Assembly (NCBI GenBank): GCA_035263025.1 | Contig: DATFRR010000066.1 | Coordinates: 3,871-67,870 of the forward strand | Reading direction: 5' to 3' | Length of the DNA: 64,000 bases | DNA from: DASQPR01 sp035263025 | GTDB taxonomy: Bacteria; Actinomycetota; Actinomycetes; Mycobacteriales; Micromonosporaceae | Shown here: positions 1 to 10,930 of the stretch, piece by piece | How positions within the stretch are numbered: the stretch's first letter is position 1 | Layout: the number at the start of each line of letters is the position of its first letter | Position numbers and translations under genes: made by a program | The notes under the pieces: generated by a model | Told to the model about the DNA's origin: nothing | Database searches by the model: none | The model's input: only the letters and a program-made list of their open reading frames with translations

Positions 1-716
1 CGTACCGGCGTGGTTGCCCGCGCCACGGAAGTCGAAACGATAGCGGCCGTGCGGCCAGATCGCGGTCGCGATGCCGACCGGCTGGCCGGCGTCGACGAGC
101 CACCGGCCTTGCTCGACATGAAGTTCCACGAACGCGCCGATGGCCGCGAGACGCGTCGGGTCCGCGCCGACCGTGTCCGGCTCGACGCCGCCGATACGCA
201 TCGCGTCGCTGAGTCGAAGCCCATCGCGATCGGTAAGCGCGAGCGCCTTGTCCGGTGCGATCGAGCCGGTCAGCAATCGCGAACCGAGGCAGGCGACGCC
301 GAAACGGGATCCCTCCTCCTCGGTGAAGACGGCGAGTCGCAGCGGTACGGTCGGTGTCGCGCCGCGGGCGCGCATCTCGTCGACGGCGAGCAGCGCTGAC
401 ACGACGCCGAGCGGTCCGTCGTAGGCGCCACCGTGTGGTACGGAGTCGAGGTGGCTTCCGGTGACCACGGCCGGCATCTGCTCGTCGACCCCAGCGGGGC
501 ACCAGGTCGCCCAGATGTTGCCGTTGCCGTCCGTCTCGACGTCCAAGTCTCGGTCGAGTGCCTCCTCCACGAACCACTCGCGGCAGTCGAGGTCGCCGTG
601 GGTCCACGCGTAGCGCAGATAACCAGAGCCGGCCGGCCCGTCCAACGGTCCACTCGGCGCTCGGCCAATGGGCGCGAGCGAGTCCCACAACGCGGCAAAG
701 CGTTCGACAGCGGTGC

Positions 717-720
<4 letters not shown>
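1..720 (-). CDS. M20-family amidohydrolase (allantoate amidohydrolase / N-carbamoyl-amino-acid hydrolase type), C-terminus outside window
   Basis: The reading frame starts at ATG 720 and stays open to the window edge, so 240 residues are visible. It has the M20 metal-site pattern: GSHLDSVPHGG (His90), GGAYDGPLG (Asp101), FTEEEGSRF (Glu135/136) and ELHVEQG (His201), followed by GNHAGT. Family members cleave N-carbamoyl or ureido amides with two metal ions. Its ATG overlaps the hutU stop (ATGA), so the two are translationally coupled. That context points to the last steps of histidine breakdown rather than allantoin use. In Streptomyces a similar gene lies between hutU and a formiminoglutamate deiminase gene, but the substrate here is inferred. 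Confidence 0.85.
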
Positions 721-2369
<1,649 letters not shown>

Positions 2370-2416
2370 TGCAACTCCTTCGTGCGGGTGACGACTCTTA
2401 ACTGTTAACGAGCGGG

Positions 2417-3262
2417 CTAGCTGACGAATAGTCCGCGACCGGCCGCGGACGCCTCGAATGCCTCGAGACGAGCTTGCGTGTGCGCCGGTGCCATGTCGCA
2501 GACGGCTTGTAGCAGCACCATGGCGAGCGCCATCGGTGCCGCGTGGAGATCGAAGACGAGATGCGAGCTGACACCCGCGTGCAGGGTGACGTCGGCGACA
2601 TCCGCGACGTCCCCGATCGGCGAATCGGTCAATGCGACCACGGCAAGCCCGCAATCACGGGCGTAACGCAGCGCCACGATCGACTCTTTCGGATGGCGAG
2701 GCAACACAATCCCCAGCATCGCTGTCGCGCCGGCCGCGCGCGCCTGTTCCAGCCGATCGGCGAGCAGGCTTCCCCCATGATCAATCACTCGTACGTCGGG
2801 CAGCACCTTCGCTGCGAAATAGCCGACGTACGCGGCGAGCGGCGCGGCGCTTCGCAACCCGAGCACCGGCAGCGGTCGGCTGGCCGCCAGCAGTCGCGCC
2901 GCCGCCTCGATGTTCGCGCGATCGGAGGTGCCGTCGGCGAGCCGATCGGCCAGTCGCGCCAGATTGTCGATCTCGGCGGACACCGCGTGTTGCAGGTCGT
3001 TGCGCATGGCGCGATCGCCGGTGTTCGCTGACGTGGTGGCGCCGGGAGAGCGGAGCGCCCGGCGAAGCGCGGGATATCCGTCGTACCCGAGGGCAATGGC
3101 GAAGCGCGTCACGGATGGCTGGCTGACCGCGGCGAGTTCGGCGACCTCGGCCGCGGACAGATATGCGGCCGCCGGGGCGTGGTCGAGCAGGCAGTGTGCG
3201 ATGCGGCGTTGGGTTGGCGTCAGGCGTACGCCGTCGACGATCGCCAGCAACTGTTCATGCAC
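2417..3262 (-). CDS. MurR/RpiR-family transcriptional regulator
   Basis: The protein has 281 residues. An N-terminal HTH_6 domain (about 1-75, with LTPTQRRIAHCLLDHAPAAA and the recognition-helix region AAVSQPSVTRFAIALGYDGY) precedes a C-terminal sugar-isomerase (SIS) fold (about 105-240). The SIS part binds a phosphosugar or other small effector in this family. The start is GTG 3262. It is co-directional with hutU, 47 bp upstream, so it probably controls the histidine-use genes, perhaps together with its own promoter in the 65-bp divergent gap before the MOSC gene. The effector cannot be read from the sequence. Confidence 0.9.
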   Translation of the reverse strand: MHEQLLAIVDGVRLTPTQRRIAHCLLDHAPAAAYLSAAEVAELAAVSQPSVTRFAIALGYDGYPALRRALRSPGATTSANTGDRAMRNDLQHAVSAEIDNLARLADRLADGTSDRANIEAAARLLAASRPLPVLGLRSAAPLAAYVGYFAAKVLPDVRVIDHGGSLLADRLEQARAAGATAMLGIVLPRHPKESIVALRYARDCGLAVVALTDSPIGDVADVADVTLHAGVSSHLVFDLHAAPMALAMVLLQAVCDMAPAHTQARLEAFEASAAGRGLFVS

Positions 3263-3327
3263 GATGTCACTCTATGGCAAGTTTTCATTCAGGCGACCCT
3301 GAACTGCGTGCCATGTAGCGTGACGGC

Positions 3328-4134
3328 ATGCACGTGGTGAGCTTGCACGTTTATCCGATCAAGGGCTGCTACCGGACCGACGTACCGGCCGCGACCGTGC
3401 ACCCGTGGGGGCTCGCCGGTGACCGGCGGTTCATGGTCGTCAATGACAACCACCGGATGCTCACGCAGCGGGAAGAGCCCGGTCTGGTGCGCGTCAAGCC
3501 ATCGATCGAGGACGACCGCCTGACGCTGCGCGCGGCCGGTCGGGACGACCTGGTCGTTGATGTGGTGGCCCGCGAGCCCGTCGACACCAACGTGCATTCG
3601 ACACCGGTCGTCGCCGCGCTCGTCGACGATGCCGCGGACAAATGGCTCTCCGACCTCCTTGACCGATCGGTACGCCTTGTGTGGCTGGACGACCCGATGC
3701 GGCGACGCGTTGAGCCGGGGTTCAGCCGTGAGAGCGATCGGGTGAGTTTCGCGGACGGATATCCGCTGTTGCTCGCGAACGCCGCTTCGCTCGACGCGCT
3801 GAACGATTGGCTGCTCGAGGCGGAGAGCCCGGAGTGGCCACTGCCGATGACGCGGTTCCGACCGAACGTGGTGATCGCCGGTGCGCCGGCCTGGACCGAG
3901 GACGAGTGGACCGGCCGGCGGATCCGGATCGGCGACATCGAATTCCGTGTGCCGAAGCCGTGCGATCGCTGCGTGGTGACCACGACCGACCAAGACACCG
4001 GCCAACGCGGCCACGAGCCACTGCGTACCCTCGCCCACCACCGCAACGTGAACCAAGGATTGTTGTTCGCGACGAACCTCATCCCGGACGGGACCGGCCC
4101 GATCTCCGTGGGCGACGAGGTCGTCGCCCTCTAA
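3328..4134 (+). CDS. MOSC-domain protein (YcbX-like)
   Basis: The protein has 268 residues. An N-terminal MOSC beta-barrel domain (VVSLHVYPIKGCYRTDVPAATV, WGLAGDRRFMVV) is followed by a C-terminal MOSC domain with RFRPNVVI and FRVPKPCDRCVVTT. The last segment holds the cysteine typical of MOSC proteins, expected to bind a molybdenum cofactor. Relatives reduce N-hydroxylated compounds with a ferredoxin-type partner, but no 2Fe-2S domain is fused here (YcbX itself carries one). It is divergent from the RpiR gene and looks monocistronic. Confidence 0.9.
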   Translation: MHVVSLHVYPIKGCYRTDVPAATVHPWGLAGDRRFMVVNDNHRMLTQREEPGLVRVKPSIEDDRLTLRAAGRDDLVVDVVAREPVDTNVHSTPVVAALVDDAADKWLSDLLDRSVRLVWLDDPMRRRVEPGFSRESDRVSFADGYPLLLANAASLDALNDWLLEAESPEWPLPMTRFRPNVVIAGAPAWTEDEWTGRRIRIGDIEFRVPKPCDRCVVTTTDQDTGQRGHEPLRTLAHHRNVNQGLLFATNLIPDGTGPISVGDEVVAL

Positions 4135-4169
4135 GCGGCCCACGATCTTGTAACGTGTGCGCAATCCAC

Positions 4170-4375
4170 ATGCACCCGGCCGTCGAGTACGACGGCCAGT
4201 GGCACGCCGACACACGGCAACTGCATCGGGATCGGTCACGCCTGCGGGAGTTGACCGCGGCGGTTGGCGCGTCTACCACGTCACCCACGAAGACATGCGC
4301 GACATTTCGCGCATCGTCCAGGACATCGCCGAGATTCTCGCGTTGCGCGCCACGACAGATCCAGCGCTCGGGTGA
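4170..4375 (+). pseudogene. DUF559-type nuclease fragment, frameshifted
   Basis: Two overlapping frames together read as the C-terminal half of a DUF559 (Vsr/PD-(D/E)XK-like) protein. The first gives VEYDGQWHADTRQLHRDRSR followed by LRELTAA. The second, one base out of phase, gives GWRVYHVTHEDMRDISRIVQ and runs to the TGA at 4373-4375. The frame changes at about 4262-4264, where one G added to GCGGTTGG would restore it. Nothing recognisable of the N-terminal half remains, because the MOSC gene stops at 4134. I read it as a decayed remnant, though a sequencing error in an already truncated gene is possible. Confidence 0.75.
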
Positions 4376-4450
4376 CGCCCATGTCCCCTCACGCGACCGG
4401 AGACGACATATCCGTTACCCGACGCGGTGGTGGTCGAGCCGACCGGCAGA

Positions 4451-5500
4451 ATGGCGCCGATGACCACTACGGACAGCCGTCGCAGGGCGGGTGCGACCGA
4501 ACTCATCGTCGGCCTCGTCGCTGGGTACGCCGTCGACACCGTTCTCGGCGACCCACGGCGATGGCATCCGGTCGCCGGATACGGCCGGTTCGCCGCACAG
4601 CTGGAACGACGGCTCTACGCGCCGACCCGTACGGCCGGCACCCGGTACGCGGCGGTGGCGGTCGGCGTACCCGTTGCCGGCGCCGTCGCCGTACACCTCG
4701 CGACCCGTCGGCACCCGGTCGCGCGCGCCGCCGTCGTGGCGGCCGCGACCTGGGCGGTCCTCGGCGGTACGTCGCTCGGGCGCGAGGCCGACGCGATGGC
4801 GGACGAGCTCGACGCCGCCGATCTCGAGGCGGCCCGCCAACGCGTACCCAGCCTGTGCGGCCGGGATCCGTCGGCGCTCGACGCCGGTGAGATCGGCCGC
4901 GCGACGGTGGAGTCGATCGCCGAGAACACCTCGGACGCGACGGTGGCGCCGCTGCTGTGGGCCGCTGTGGCGGGGCTCCCGGGTCTGATCGGTTATCGCG
5001 CGGTCAACACGCTCGACGCGATGGTCGGGCACCGCAACGATCGCTATCGCCACTTCGGGACCGCGTCGGCGCGCCTCGACGACGCGGCGAACTTCGTACC
5101 GGCACGCGTCACCGCGCTGCTCACCATTCCGGCCGCCGCGATCGTCACGGACGGACGCGCACCGGCCGAACCGCGGCGGCGTGGGCCGCGAAGCCGCGCG
5201 TTCGCGACCTTCGCGACCTGGCTTCGGGATCGCAATCACCACCCGAGCCCGAACGCCGGCCAATGCGAGGCGGCGATGGCCGGCGCGCTCGGAGTGCGTC
5301 TCGGCGGCCGCAATGCTTATCACGGCCGGGTCGAAGTGCGACCGACACTCGGACGCGGTCCGCTGCCCGGCCCCAGCGAGATCCGCCGCGCGGCACGGAT
5401 CTCCCGTGTGGCCGGCGCGTTGGCGGTGGCGACCAGCGTCGCTGTCGCGGTTGGCGGGTCGGTCGCGACGAATCGCCTGCGGCGCAGGCGGGTACGGTGA
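4451..5500 (+). CDS. cobD: Adenosylcobinamide-phosphate synthase CobD/CbiB
   Basis: This integral membrane protein has 349 residues from ATG 4451 (a second ATG lies at 4460). It attaches the aminopropanol arm to adenosylcobyric acid in cobalamin assembly. Family motifs are DTVLGDPRRWHPVAGYGR near the N-terminus, ESIAENTSDATVAPLLWAA, YRAVNTLDAMVGHRNDRY, and NAGQCEAAMAGALGVRLGG near the C-terminus. Hydrophobic stretches match the usual four or five membrane spans. The ribosome-binding site is weak, so the start is uncertain by a few codons. Another corrin/siroheme-linked pair, the cobC-like gene and cysG, lies 13 kb away. Confidence 0.95.
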   Translation: MAPMTTTDSRRRAGATELIVGLVAGYAVDTVLGDPRRWHPVAGYGRFAAQLERRLYAPTRTAGTRYAAVAVGVPVAGAVAVHLATRRHPVARAAVVAAATWAVLGGTSLGREADAMADELDAADLEAARQRVPSLCGRDPSALDAGEIGRATVESIAENTSDATVAPLLWAAVAGLPGLIGYRAVNTLDAMVGHRNDRYRHFGTASARLDDAANFVPARVTALLTIPAAAIVTDGRAPAEPRRRGPRSRAFATFATWLRDRNHHPSPNAGQCEAAMAGALGVRLGGRNAYHGRVEVRPTLGRGPLPGPSEIRRAARISRVAGALAVATSVAVAVGGSVATNRLRRRRVR

Positions 5501-5528
5501 CCAGCGCGTACCAGCAAACGAGTGCGCG

Positions 5529-6143
5529 ATGACCGGCGACGCCATCGAAACGTACGCCGACCTCGCCGCCACCATCCTCGACCGTCCGGCACGGCTCGGT
5601 GGCGTACGCCTTGTGGCGGTCGACGGTCCGTCCGGCGCCGGCAAGACGACGTTCGCGGGCAGGCTGGCGGTGGCCGTGCAGGTTCACCGCACCGTCGCAG
5701 TGGTCAACACGGATGCCTTCCTGGACGGCTGGGCCGAACCGCTCTCGGTCTGGCAGGCCCTTCGCGCCGACGTGCTCGACCCGCTGATCGAGGGCCGGCC
5801 GGGAGCGTACCGGCGGTACGACTGGACGACGCGGCGCTTCGGCGACGAGCGCGTCAGGGTCGCCGTACCCGATGTCTTGATTCTTGAGGGCGTGACCAGC
5901 GGCCGGCGCGCGGTTGACGCGGAGCTCAGCGTGATGGTCTTCATGACCGGCGATCCGACGGTGCTATTCCGGCGGGTGGTGGCCCGCGACGGTGCGGAAA
6001 TCGCCCCGGCGCTGCGGGACTGGCAAGCTGCTGAGACCATGTACTTTCACGCGGATCGTCCACGGGATCGAGCCGACATCGTGGTAGACGGCTCGACGGA
6101 TGTGCGGCACGATCCCGAGAAGGAATACGTGCGCCTTTCTTGA
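5529..6143 (+). CDS. Uridine kinase-like P-loop NTPase
   Basis: The protein has 204 residues. Its Walker A motif is VAVDGPSGAGKTTFAGRLA near residue 30. A nucleoside-kinase-like ND/YDW region follows (VVNTDAFLDGW, YRRYDWTTRRFG), then VLILEGVTSGRR as the strand-plus-Glu segment, and a lid-like arginine region (FRRVVARDGAEI). This is the Udk/phosphoribulokinase-like layout and implies phosphorylation of a nucleoside or similar small molecule. It starts 28 bp after cobD and may share its transcript, but it is too generic to assign to cobalamin salvage. Confidence 0.85.
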   Translation: MTGDAIETYADLAATILDRPARLGGVRLVAVDGPSGAGKTTFAGRLAVAVQVHRTVAVVNTDAFLDGWAEPLSVWQALRADVLDPLIEGRPGAYRRYDWTTRRFGDERVRVAVPDVLILEGVTSGRRAVDAELSVMVFMTGDPTVLFRRVVARDGAEIAPALRDWQAAETMYFHADRPRDRADIVVDGSTDVRHDPEKEYVRLS

Positions 6144-6167
6144 GCGCGCTAACGGGAGGATGCGCCG

Positions 6168-7265
6168 ATGACCGAGAACGTGCCGACCCGCCGACGCATC
6201 GTCCTCACCGGAATCAGTTCACGGGCATGGGAGCACCCCGCCGATCGAGGAGCACTCACCGCGCTGCGCGAGATGCGCGGCTTCGACGAGGTGCTCAAGG
6301 CCATCGCCGGGGTCTGGAACGACCGCGCATGGCGCCTGATGTTCCTCGGTGGGTCGATCCGGGTGGATCACCGGCAGCATCCTCGCGTCCACCGGATCTT
6401 CGCAGAGGCCGCCGCAACGCTCGACATCGACGAGCTTCCTGAGTTGTACGTCGGGCAGAGCCCGATGCTCAATGCCGGCTGTGTCGGCATGTCGAAGCCG
6501 TTCATCACGCTGACGAGCCGCTCCGTCGAGTTGCTCGACGACGACGAACTCCGCTACGTGCTGGGACACGAGCTCGGTCACTTGCGAAGTGGTCACGCCG
6601 TCTACCGCACGATGATGCTGATCATCCGACGCATGATCGTTGGCCTCGCATGGCTGCCGGTCGGCGCGATCGTGTTGCGCGGCATCGAGGTCGCGCTGAT
6701 GGAGTGGTGGCGGAAGGCCGAGTTGTCGGCGGATCGCGCCGGCCTGCTCGCCGGTCAGGATCCCGCGGCCGCGCTGCGGGCGCACATGAAGCTCGCCGGC
6801 GGCGGCGACTTGTCCGAGATCGACACCGCGGCGTTCCTTGAGCAGGCACAGGAGTACGACTCAAGCGGAGATCTCCGGGACAGCATGATCAAGCTGATGA
6901 TGACGGTCGGCTTGACCCACCCGCTGCCGGTGGCGCGTGCCGCCGCGTTGCGGTCGTGGATCGACTCCGGTGCGTACGCCCGGATCCTCAGTGGCGACTA
7001 CCCGCGGCGCGAGACCGACCGGGACGCGTCGATTCGCGATGACGCACGCGAGGCGGCGGAGTCCTACCGCGACACGTTCCGTCACTCGCAGGACCCACTC
7101 GTCGGGCTGCTCCGCAAGCTCGGCGACGGCGCCGCCGGAGTCGGCGACGTGGTCGGCGCTGGCGCGAGCCGGGTGCGCGGCTGGATGGGCGGCCGCGGTC
7201 AGGGCACCAACGGCACGAGCCAGTCGGGCTCCACCGACGGGTCGAGCGACGAGGCGCAGGCCTGA
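6168..7265 (+). CDS. M48-family membrane zinc metalloprotease
   Basis: The protein has 365 residues. HELGH at 134-138 is the zinc-binding HExxH, and KAELSADRAG (Glu185) supplies the third ligand in the M48 pattern. Hydrophobic stretches at about 150-180 would place the active site at the membrane, as in HtpX/Ste24 relatives. The C-terminal 100 residues are hydrophilic and end in a Gly/Ser/Thr-rich tail. The start ATG 6168 follows GGGAGG (6152-6157). The gene begins 24 bp after the kinase-like gene. The substrate is unknown. Confidence 0.9.
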   Translation: MTENVPTRRRIVLTGISSRAWEHPADRGALTALREMRGFDEVLKAIAGVWNDRAWRLMFLGGSIRVDHRQHPRVHRIFAEAAATLDIDELPELYVGQSPMLNAGCVGMSKPFITLTSRSVELLDDDELRYVLGHELGHLRSGHAVYRTMMLIIRRMIVGLAWLPVGAIVLRGIEVALMEWWRKAELSADRAGLLAGQDPAAALRAHMKLAGGGDLSEIDTAAFLEQAQEYDSSGDLRDSMIKLMMTVGLTHPLPVARAAALRSWIDSGAYARILSGDYPRRETDRDASIRDDAREAAESYRDTFRHSQDPLVGLLRKLGDGAAGVGDVVGAGASRVRGWMGGRGQGTNGTSQSGSTDGSSDEAQA

Positions 7266-7307
7266 CGCGGATCCGTCGGCCCACCGTTGCCGCCTAGGAT
7301 CGGCGGC

Positions 7308-8654
7308 ATGACCGATGATGAGCTGCGCGCCCGAGTCGCTGCCACGCTCGATGGCGTACGAGCCGACCTAGAACGACTCGTCGCGATCCCGAGCATCGCG
7401 TTCGACGGCTTCGACCATTCGCACGTACACGCGTCTGCGAACGCGGTAGCCGAGTTGCTCCGCGGCGCCGGGCTGCCCGAGGTCGGTGTCGTCGAAGCGG
7501 GCGGCCAGCCGGCCGTCATCGGACGGAAACCGGCGCCACCCGGCGCGCCGACCGTGCTGCTCTATGCGCATCACGACGTCCAGCCGATCGGCGACGCGAC
7601 GCAGTGGCAGACCGAACCGTTCGTGGCCACCGAACGCGACGGGCGGCTCTACGGACGTGGCGCCGCCGACGACAAGGCCGGAGTCATGGCGCATGTCTCG
7701 GCATTGCGCGCGCTCGGCGACGACCTGCCGGTCGGCGTGGTCGTGTTCGTCGAGGGCGAGGAGGAGTTCGGCTCCGATTCGCTTGAGGCGCTGCTTGTCG
7801 AGCACCGCGACGCGGTCGCCGCGGACGTGATCGTGATTGCCGACTCGGGAAACTGGGACATCGGCGTACCCGCGCTCACCACCAGCCTGCGCGGCATCGT
7901 GAACGTATTCGTCGAGGTCCGTACGCTCGACCACGCCGTACACAGCGGCATGTTCGGCGGTGCCGTGCCGGATGCGCTGACCGCGCTCAGCCGCTTGCTC
8001 GCCACGCTGCACGATGACGCCGGCGATGTGGCGATCGCCGGACTGGTGCGCGGACAGGCATCACCGCTCGACTACCCAGTGGACCGGGCGCGCGCGGAGG
8101 CGGGCATGCTCGACGGCGTCGAGTTCATGGGTACGGGTCGGCTCGTCGACCGGATGTGGGCGAAGCCCTCGGTGTCGGTGCTCGGCATCGACGCGCCACC
8201 GACGAACGCTGCGCCGAACGCGCTCGTACCCAATGCCCGGGCCAAGGTCAGCGTACGAATCGCGCCGGGCGACGACGCCAGCAAGGCGTACCAGGCCGTC
8301 AAGTCGCATCTCGAGTCGCATGCACCGTTCGGTGCGACGGTGGAGGTGTGGCTCGAAGCGGCGGGCGATCCGTCGGTCATCGATGCCACCGGTCCGATGT
8401 ACGACGCGGCACGGTCGGCGTTCCGCGACGCCTGGGATGGCACCGAGCCGGTGGACATCGGGGTGGGCGGGTCGATCCCGTTCATCGCGACGTTCAAAGA
8501 GATGTTCCCGGACGCCGCGATCCTGGTGACCGGCGTCGAGGACCCGGAGGCGCGGGCACACGGTCCGAACGAGAGCCTGCACCTCGGCGAGTTCGCTCGG
8601 GTCTGCCTCGCCGAGGCGATGCTGCTGCGCAATGTGGCCGCGGTCCGTCGCTGA
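7308..8654 (+). CDS. M20-family dipeptidase / metallopeptidase
   Basis: The protein has 448 residues from ATG 7308. Metal-binding M20 motifs are YAHHDVQP (His89, Asp90), GRGAADDKAG, the general-base region VEGEEEFGS, VIADSG and a late GPNESLHLGEF histidine. A dimerisation domain occupies about 180-330. Close relatives are cytosolic dipeptidases of the carnosinase/PepV-like group. It follows the M48 gene on the same strand and converges on the AI-2E exporter gene, leaving 15 bp between the stops. Confidence 0.92.
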   Translation: MTDDELRARVAATLDGVRADLERLVAIPSIAFDGFDHSHVHASANAVAELLRGAGLPEVGVVEAGGQPAVIGRKPAPPGAPTVLLYAHHDVQPIGDATQWQTEPFVATERDGRLYGRGAADDKAGVMAHVSALRALGDDLPVGVVVFVEGEEEFGSDSLEALLVEHRDAVAADVIVIADSGNWDIGVPALTTSLRGIVNVFVEVRTLDHAVHSGMFGGAVPDALTALSRLLATLHDDAGDVAIAGLVRGQASPLDYPVDRARAEAGMLDGVEFMGTGRLVDRMWAKPSVSVLGIDAPPTNAAPNALVPNARAKVSVRIAPGDDASKAYQAVKSHLESHAPFGATVEVWLEAAGDPSVIDATGPMYDAARSAFRDAWDGTEPVDIGVGGSIPFIATFKEMFPDAAILVTGVEDPEARAHGPNESLHLGEFARVCLAEAMLLRNVAAVRR

Positions 8655-8669
8655 CGGATCGTCGCGACG

Positions 8670-9860
8670 TTAGCCACCGGCGGGCGGGATCTGGCCGTCC
8701 GCCGGTGCGACGGTGGCCTGTTTCGCCTCGGCCGCGACGTCTCGGGCATGGAGCATCGGCCCGACCACCACGCGGACGGCCGCCGCGATCGGAATCGCCA
8801 TCAGCGCACCGACCAGACCCAGCATGCTCGCGCCGACCAGCGCCACGAGCAGCACGGCGACGGATGGCAGGTCGACGGTGTTGCGCAGCACCCGCGGTGC
8901 GATGAGGTAGTTCTCGAGTTGTTGGTAGACCACGAAGAACAGCACCAGTACGACGGTGTTCGGCCACAGATCCGTGGTGGCGAACGCGACGACGACGCAG
9001 ATCGCGGCGCCGATCGTGGCGCCGACCAACGGGATCAGGTCGGTGATGGCGACCGCCACGGCGAGCGGCAGTGCGAACGGCACGCCGAGGATCATCAGGA
9101 CGAGGAACGCGCTCGCGCCGGCAATCAACGAGATGATCAGGTTGCCGATCATATAGGCGCCAACCTTGTCGATCATCACGTTCGTCACGTGGTCGACGCG
9201 AGCCCGGTGCCGCGTCGGAAACAGACGGGCGATGCCGCGCCTCAGCCGTGGCAGGTCGGCCATGAAATAGATGGTCAGCACGATCACCAACAGCGTCGTG
9301 AGTAGCGCGCCGAAGAAGCGGGTGCCGACCGACAACGCCTCGTGGCCAAGGAATGATGGCGCCCGGCGCGCGAACTCCTCGATGCGAGGTTGAAGATGGA
9401 AGCGGTCTTCGAACCTCGCAAGGCTCGGCGACTGGTCACGCAGATGCTGCAGGTAGCCGGGGAAGTCGCGGCCGAGTTGGTTCGCCTGACCGACCAGCGC
9501 CGGCACCGTGGCGTAGAGGAAGCCGGCCAGTGCCAACGCAAACACGACGAACACCAGGGTGACCGCCCACGACCGCCGGAACTTGTGCGCCATCAGCCAT
9601 CGCACTACCGGATCGAGGCTGACCGCGATGAATGCCGCGACCAGCACTTGCACGAGTCGACCCCGCAATGCGTAGATCGCGGCGCTCGCGAGGAACACCA
9701 CCAATGCTCCGAGGGCCGCGGTGACCGCGTAGCCGAAGACCTGTCGATTCGTGACGCGCATTGGCCCAACGGCGTCGGCGGCTGGGCCGACGGGATCGGC
9801 GGCCGGCGGGTCGTCGGCCGCTGCGTTCCCGGCCGAGGCACCGGCATCGCCGCTGTGCAT
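8670..9860 (-). CDS. AI-2E/PerM-family transporter
   Basis: The protein has 396 residues and about eight predicted membrane spans, beginning at VFGYAVTAALGALVVFLASAA. The family core is present: DPVVRWLMAHKFRR early, and GVPFALPLAVAVAITDLIPLVGATIG plus VVYQQLENYLIAPRVLRNTVDLP late. The first 35 residues are Ala/Pro/Asp-rich and probably cytoplasmic. Known members include a quorum-signal exporter and Na+(Li+)/H+ antiporters, so the substrate cannot be stated. It converges on the M20 gene and may be monocistronic. Confidence 0.9.
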   Translation of the reverse strand: MHSGDAGASAGNAAADDPPAADPVGPAADAVGPMRVTNRQVFGYAVTAALGALVVFLASAAIYALRGRLVQVLVAAFIAVSLDPVVRWLMAHKFRRSWAVTLVFVVFALALAGFLYATVPALVGQANQLGRDFPGYLQHLRDQSPSLARFEDRFHLQPRIEEFARRAPSFLGHEALSVGTRFFGALLTTLLVIVLTIYFMADLPRLRRGIARLFPTRHRARVDHVTNVMIDKVGAYMIGNLIISLIAGASAFLVLMILGVPFALPLAVAVAITDLIPLVGATIGAAICVVVAFATTDLWPNTVVLVLFFVVYQQLENYLIAPRVLRNTVDLPSVAVLLVALVGASMLGLVGALMAIPIAAAVRVVVGPMLHARDVAAEAKQATVAPADGQIPPAGG

Positions 9861-9980
9861 GGGCCGGAGGTTACCCCTTGTCGCGACCTTGAAACCGTCG
9901 ACTCACTAATCGGCCGGCCGGAACCGCGAGCCAGTCATCGGCCCAACGGGCGCTCGAATCGGTGGAGCGCACCGCGACGG

Positions 9981-10823
9981 TTACGCCGTGATGGGCTTGC
10001 GCAGTGCCAGATCTAAGAAGAACGGCGAGGATACCCAGGTGTAGTCGCCGCTCATCGCGTCGCGAAGCCGAGTCACGAGATCGTCGGCCCGCTGCTCGGT
10101 CGCGACGCCCGATCGGATCGCACGGTCCCGTGCGGCGGCCATCGTGCCAGCGTGAAGCTCGAAGCCCGACGCCGGGTCGTGGACCATGAAGTGGCCGCTC
10201 ATCCCGGCGACCTCGAAGCCCGCGTCCCGCGCCGTTTGTGGTAGGTCCGCCACGGCGGTGGCTGACAAGCCGGCCCGCTCGAGCATGTCGTGCAGAACCG
10301 CCCAGTAGTCGCCGAGGGCGTCCAGATCTGGATGCGACCGCGGCGGCGGGAAGCGCACCGCCTCCTGCGCCACGAGCCAACCGCCTGGGCGAAGCAGCGC
10401 CGCGATCCGACGCAACGTCTGGACCGGATTAGCCTGGTGCATTAAGAACAGCCGCGTGTACGCAAGGTCGAACGGGCCGCCGAGCGATGCGGGATCCACT
10501 TCGTTGACGTCGGCGGCAAACACCTCCACGTTGTCCAGCCCGAGTGCGGACGCTACCGTCCGCGCTTGCTCCACCGCTGAGGTGTTGAAGTCCACGCCGA
10601 CGACCCGACCGGCGGGCCCGACCACTTCTGCCATGACGGCCAGCCCGCCGATCGGGCCGCAGCCGCAGTCGATCGCGTGCCATCCTTGCTGGACGCCGAC
10701 GCGGCGGAAGGCAGTGCGAGTCATCTCCGCGGCCGCTCGGGAGATCTTCACGAGCCGCTGCAGGTCTTGGTCGTCGCCATCGAGGATGTAGCGCTCGACC
10801 CGCTCTTCGATCGAGTCGGCCAT
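9981..10823 (-). CDS. SAM-dependent class I methyltransferase
   Basis: The protein has 280 residues. The start ATG 10823 has AAGGAGG upstream at good spacing and is preferred over the in-frame GTG two codons earlier. The Rossmann motif I is HAIDCGCGPIGGLAVM, followed by the acidic residue of motif II (VVGVDFN), VFAADVNEVD and RPGGWLVAQEAVRFPP. This is the UbiE/arsenite-methyltransferase-like fold acting on small molecules. No neighbouring gene indicates the substrate. Confidence 0.85.
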   Translation of the reverse strand: MADSIEERVERYILDGDDQDLQRLVKISRAAAEMTRTAFRRVGVQQGWHAIDCGCGPIGGLAVMAEVVGPAGRVVGVDFNTSAVEQARTVASALGLDNVEVFAADVNEVDPASLGGPFDLAYTRLFLMHQANPVQTLRRIAALLRPGGWLVAQEAVRFPPPRSHPDLDALGDYWAVLHDMLERAGLSATAVADLPQTARDAGFEVAGMSGHFMVHDPASGFELHAGTMAAARDRAIRSGVATEQRADDLVTRLRDAMSGDYTWVSSPFFLDLALRKPITA

Positions 10824-10930
10824 CCGCACCTCCTTGCTCCAGCCACGATCGCCACAACAGCCACGGGCGGCAAAGATTGTACGTAGTCGATGTCCCGCAT
10901 GGAAGCCGCACGACCCGGCGTCGCGCGCGG

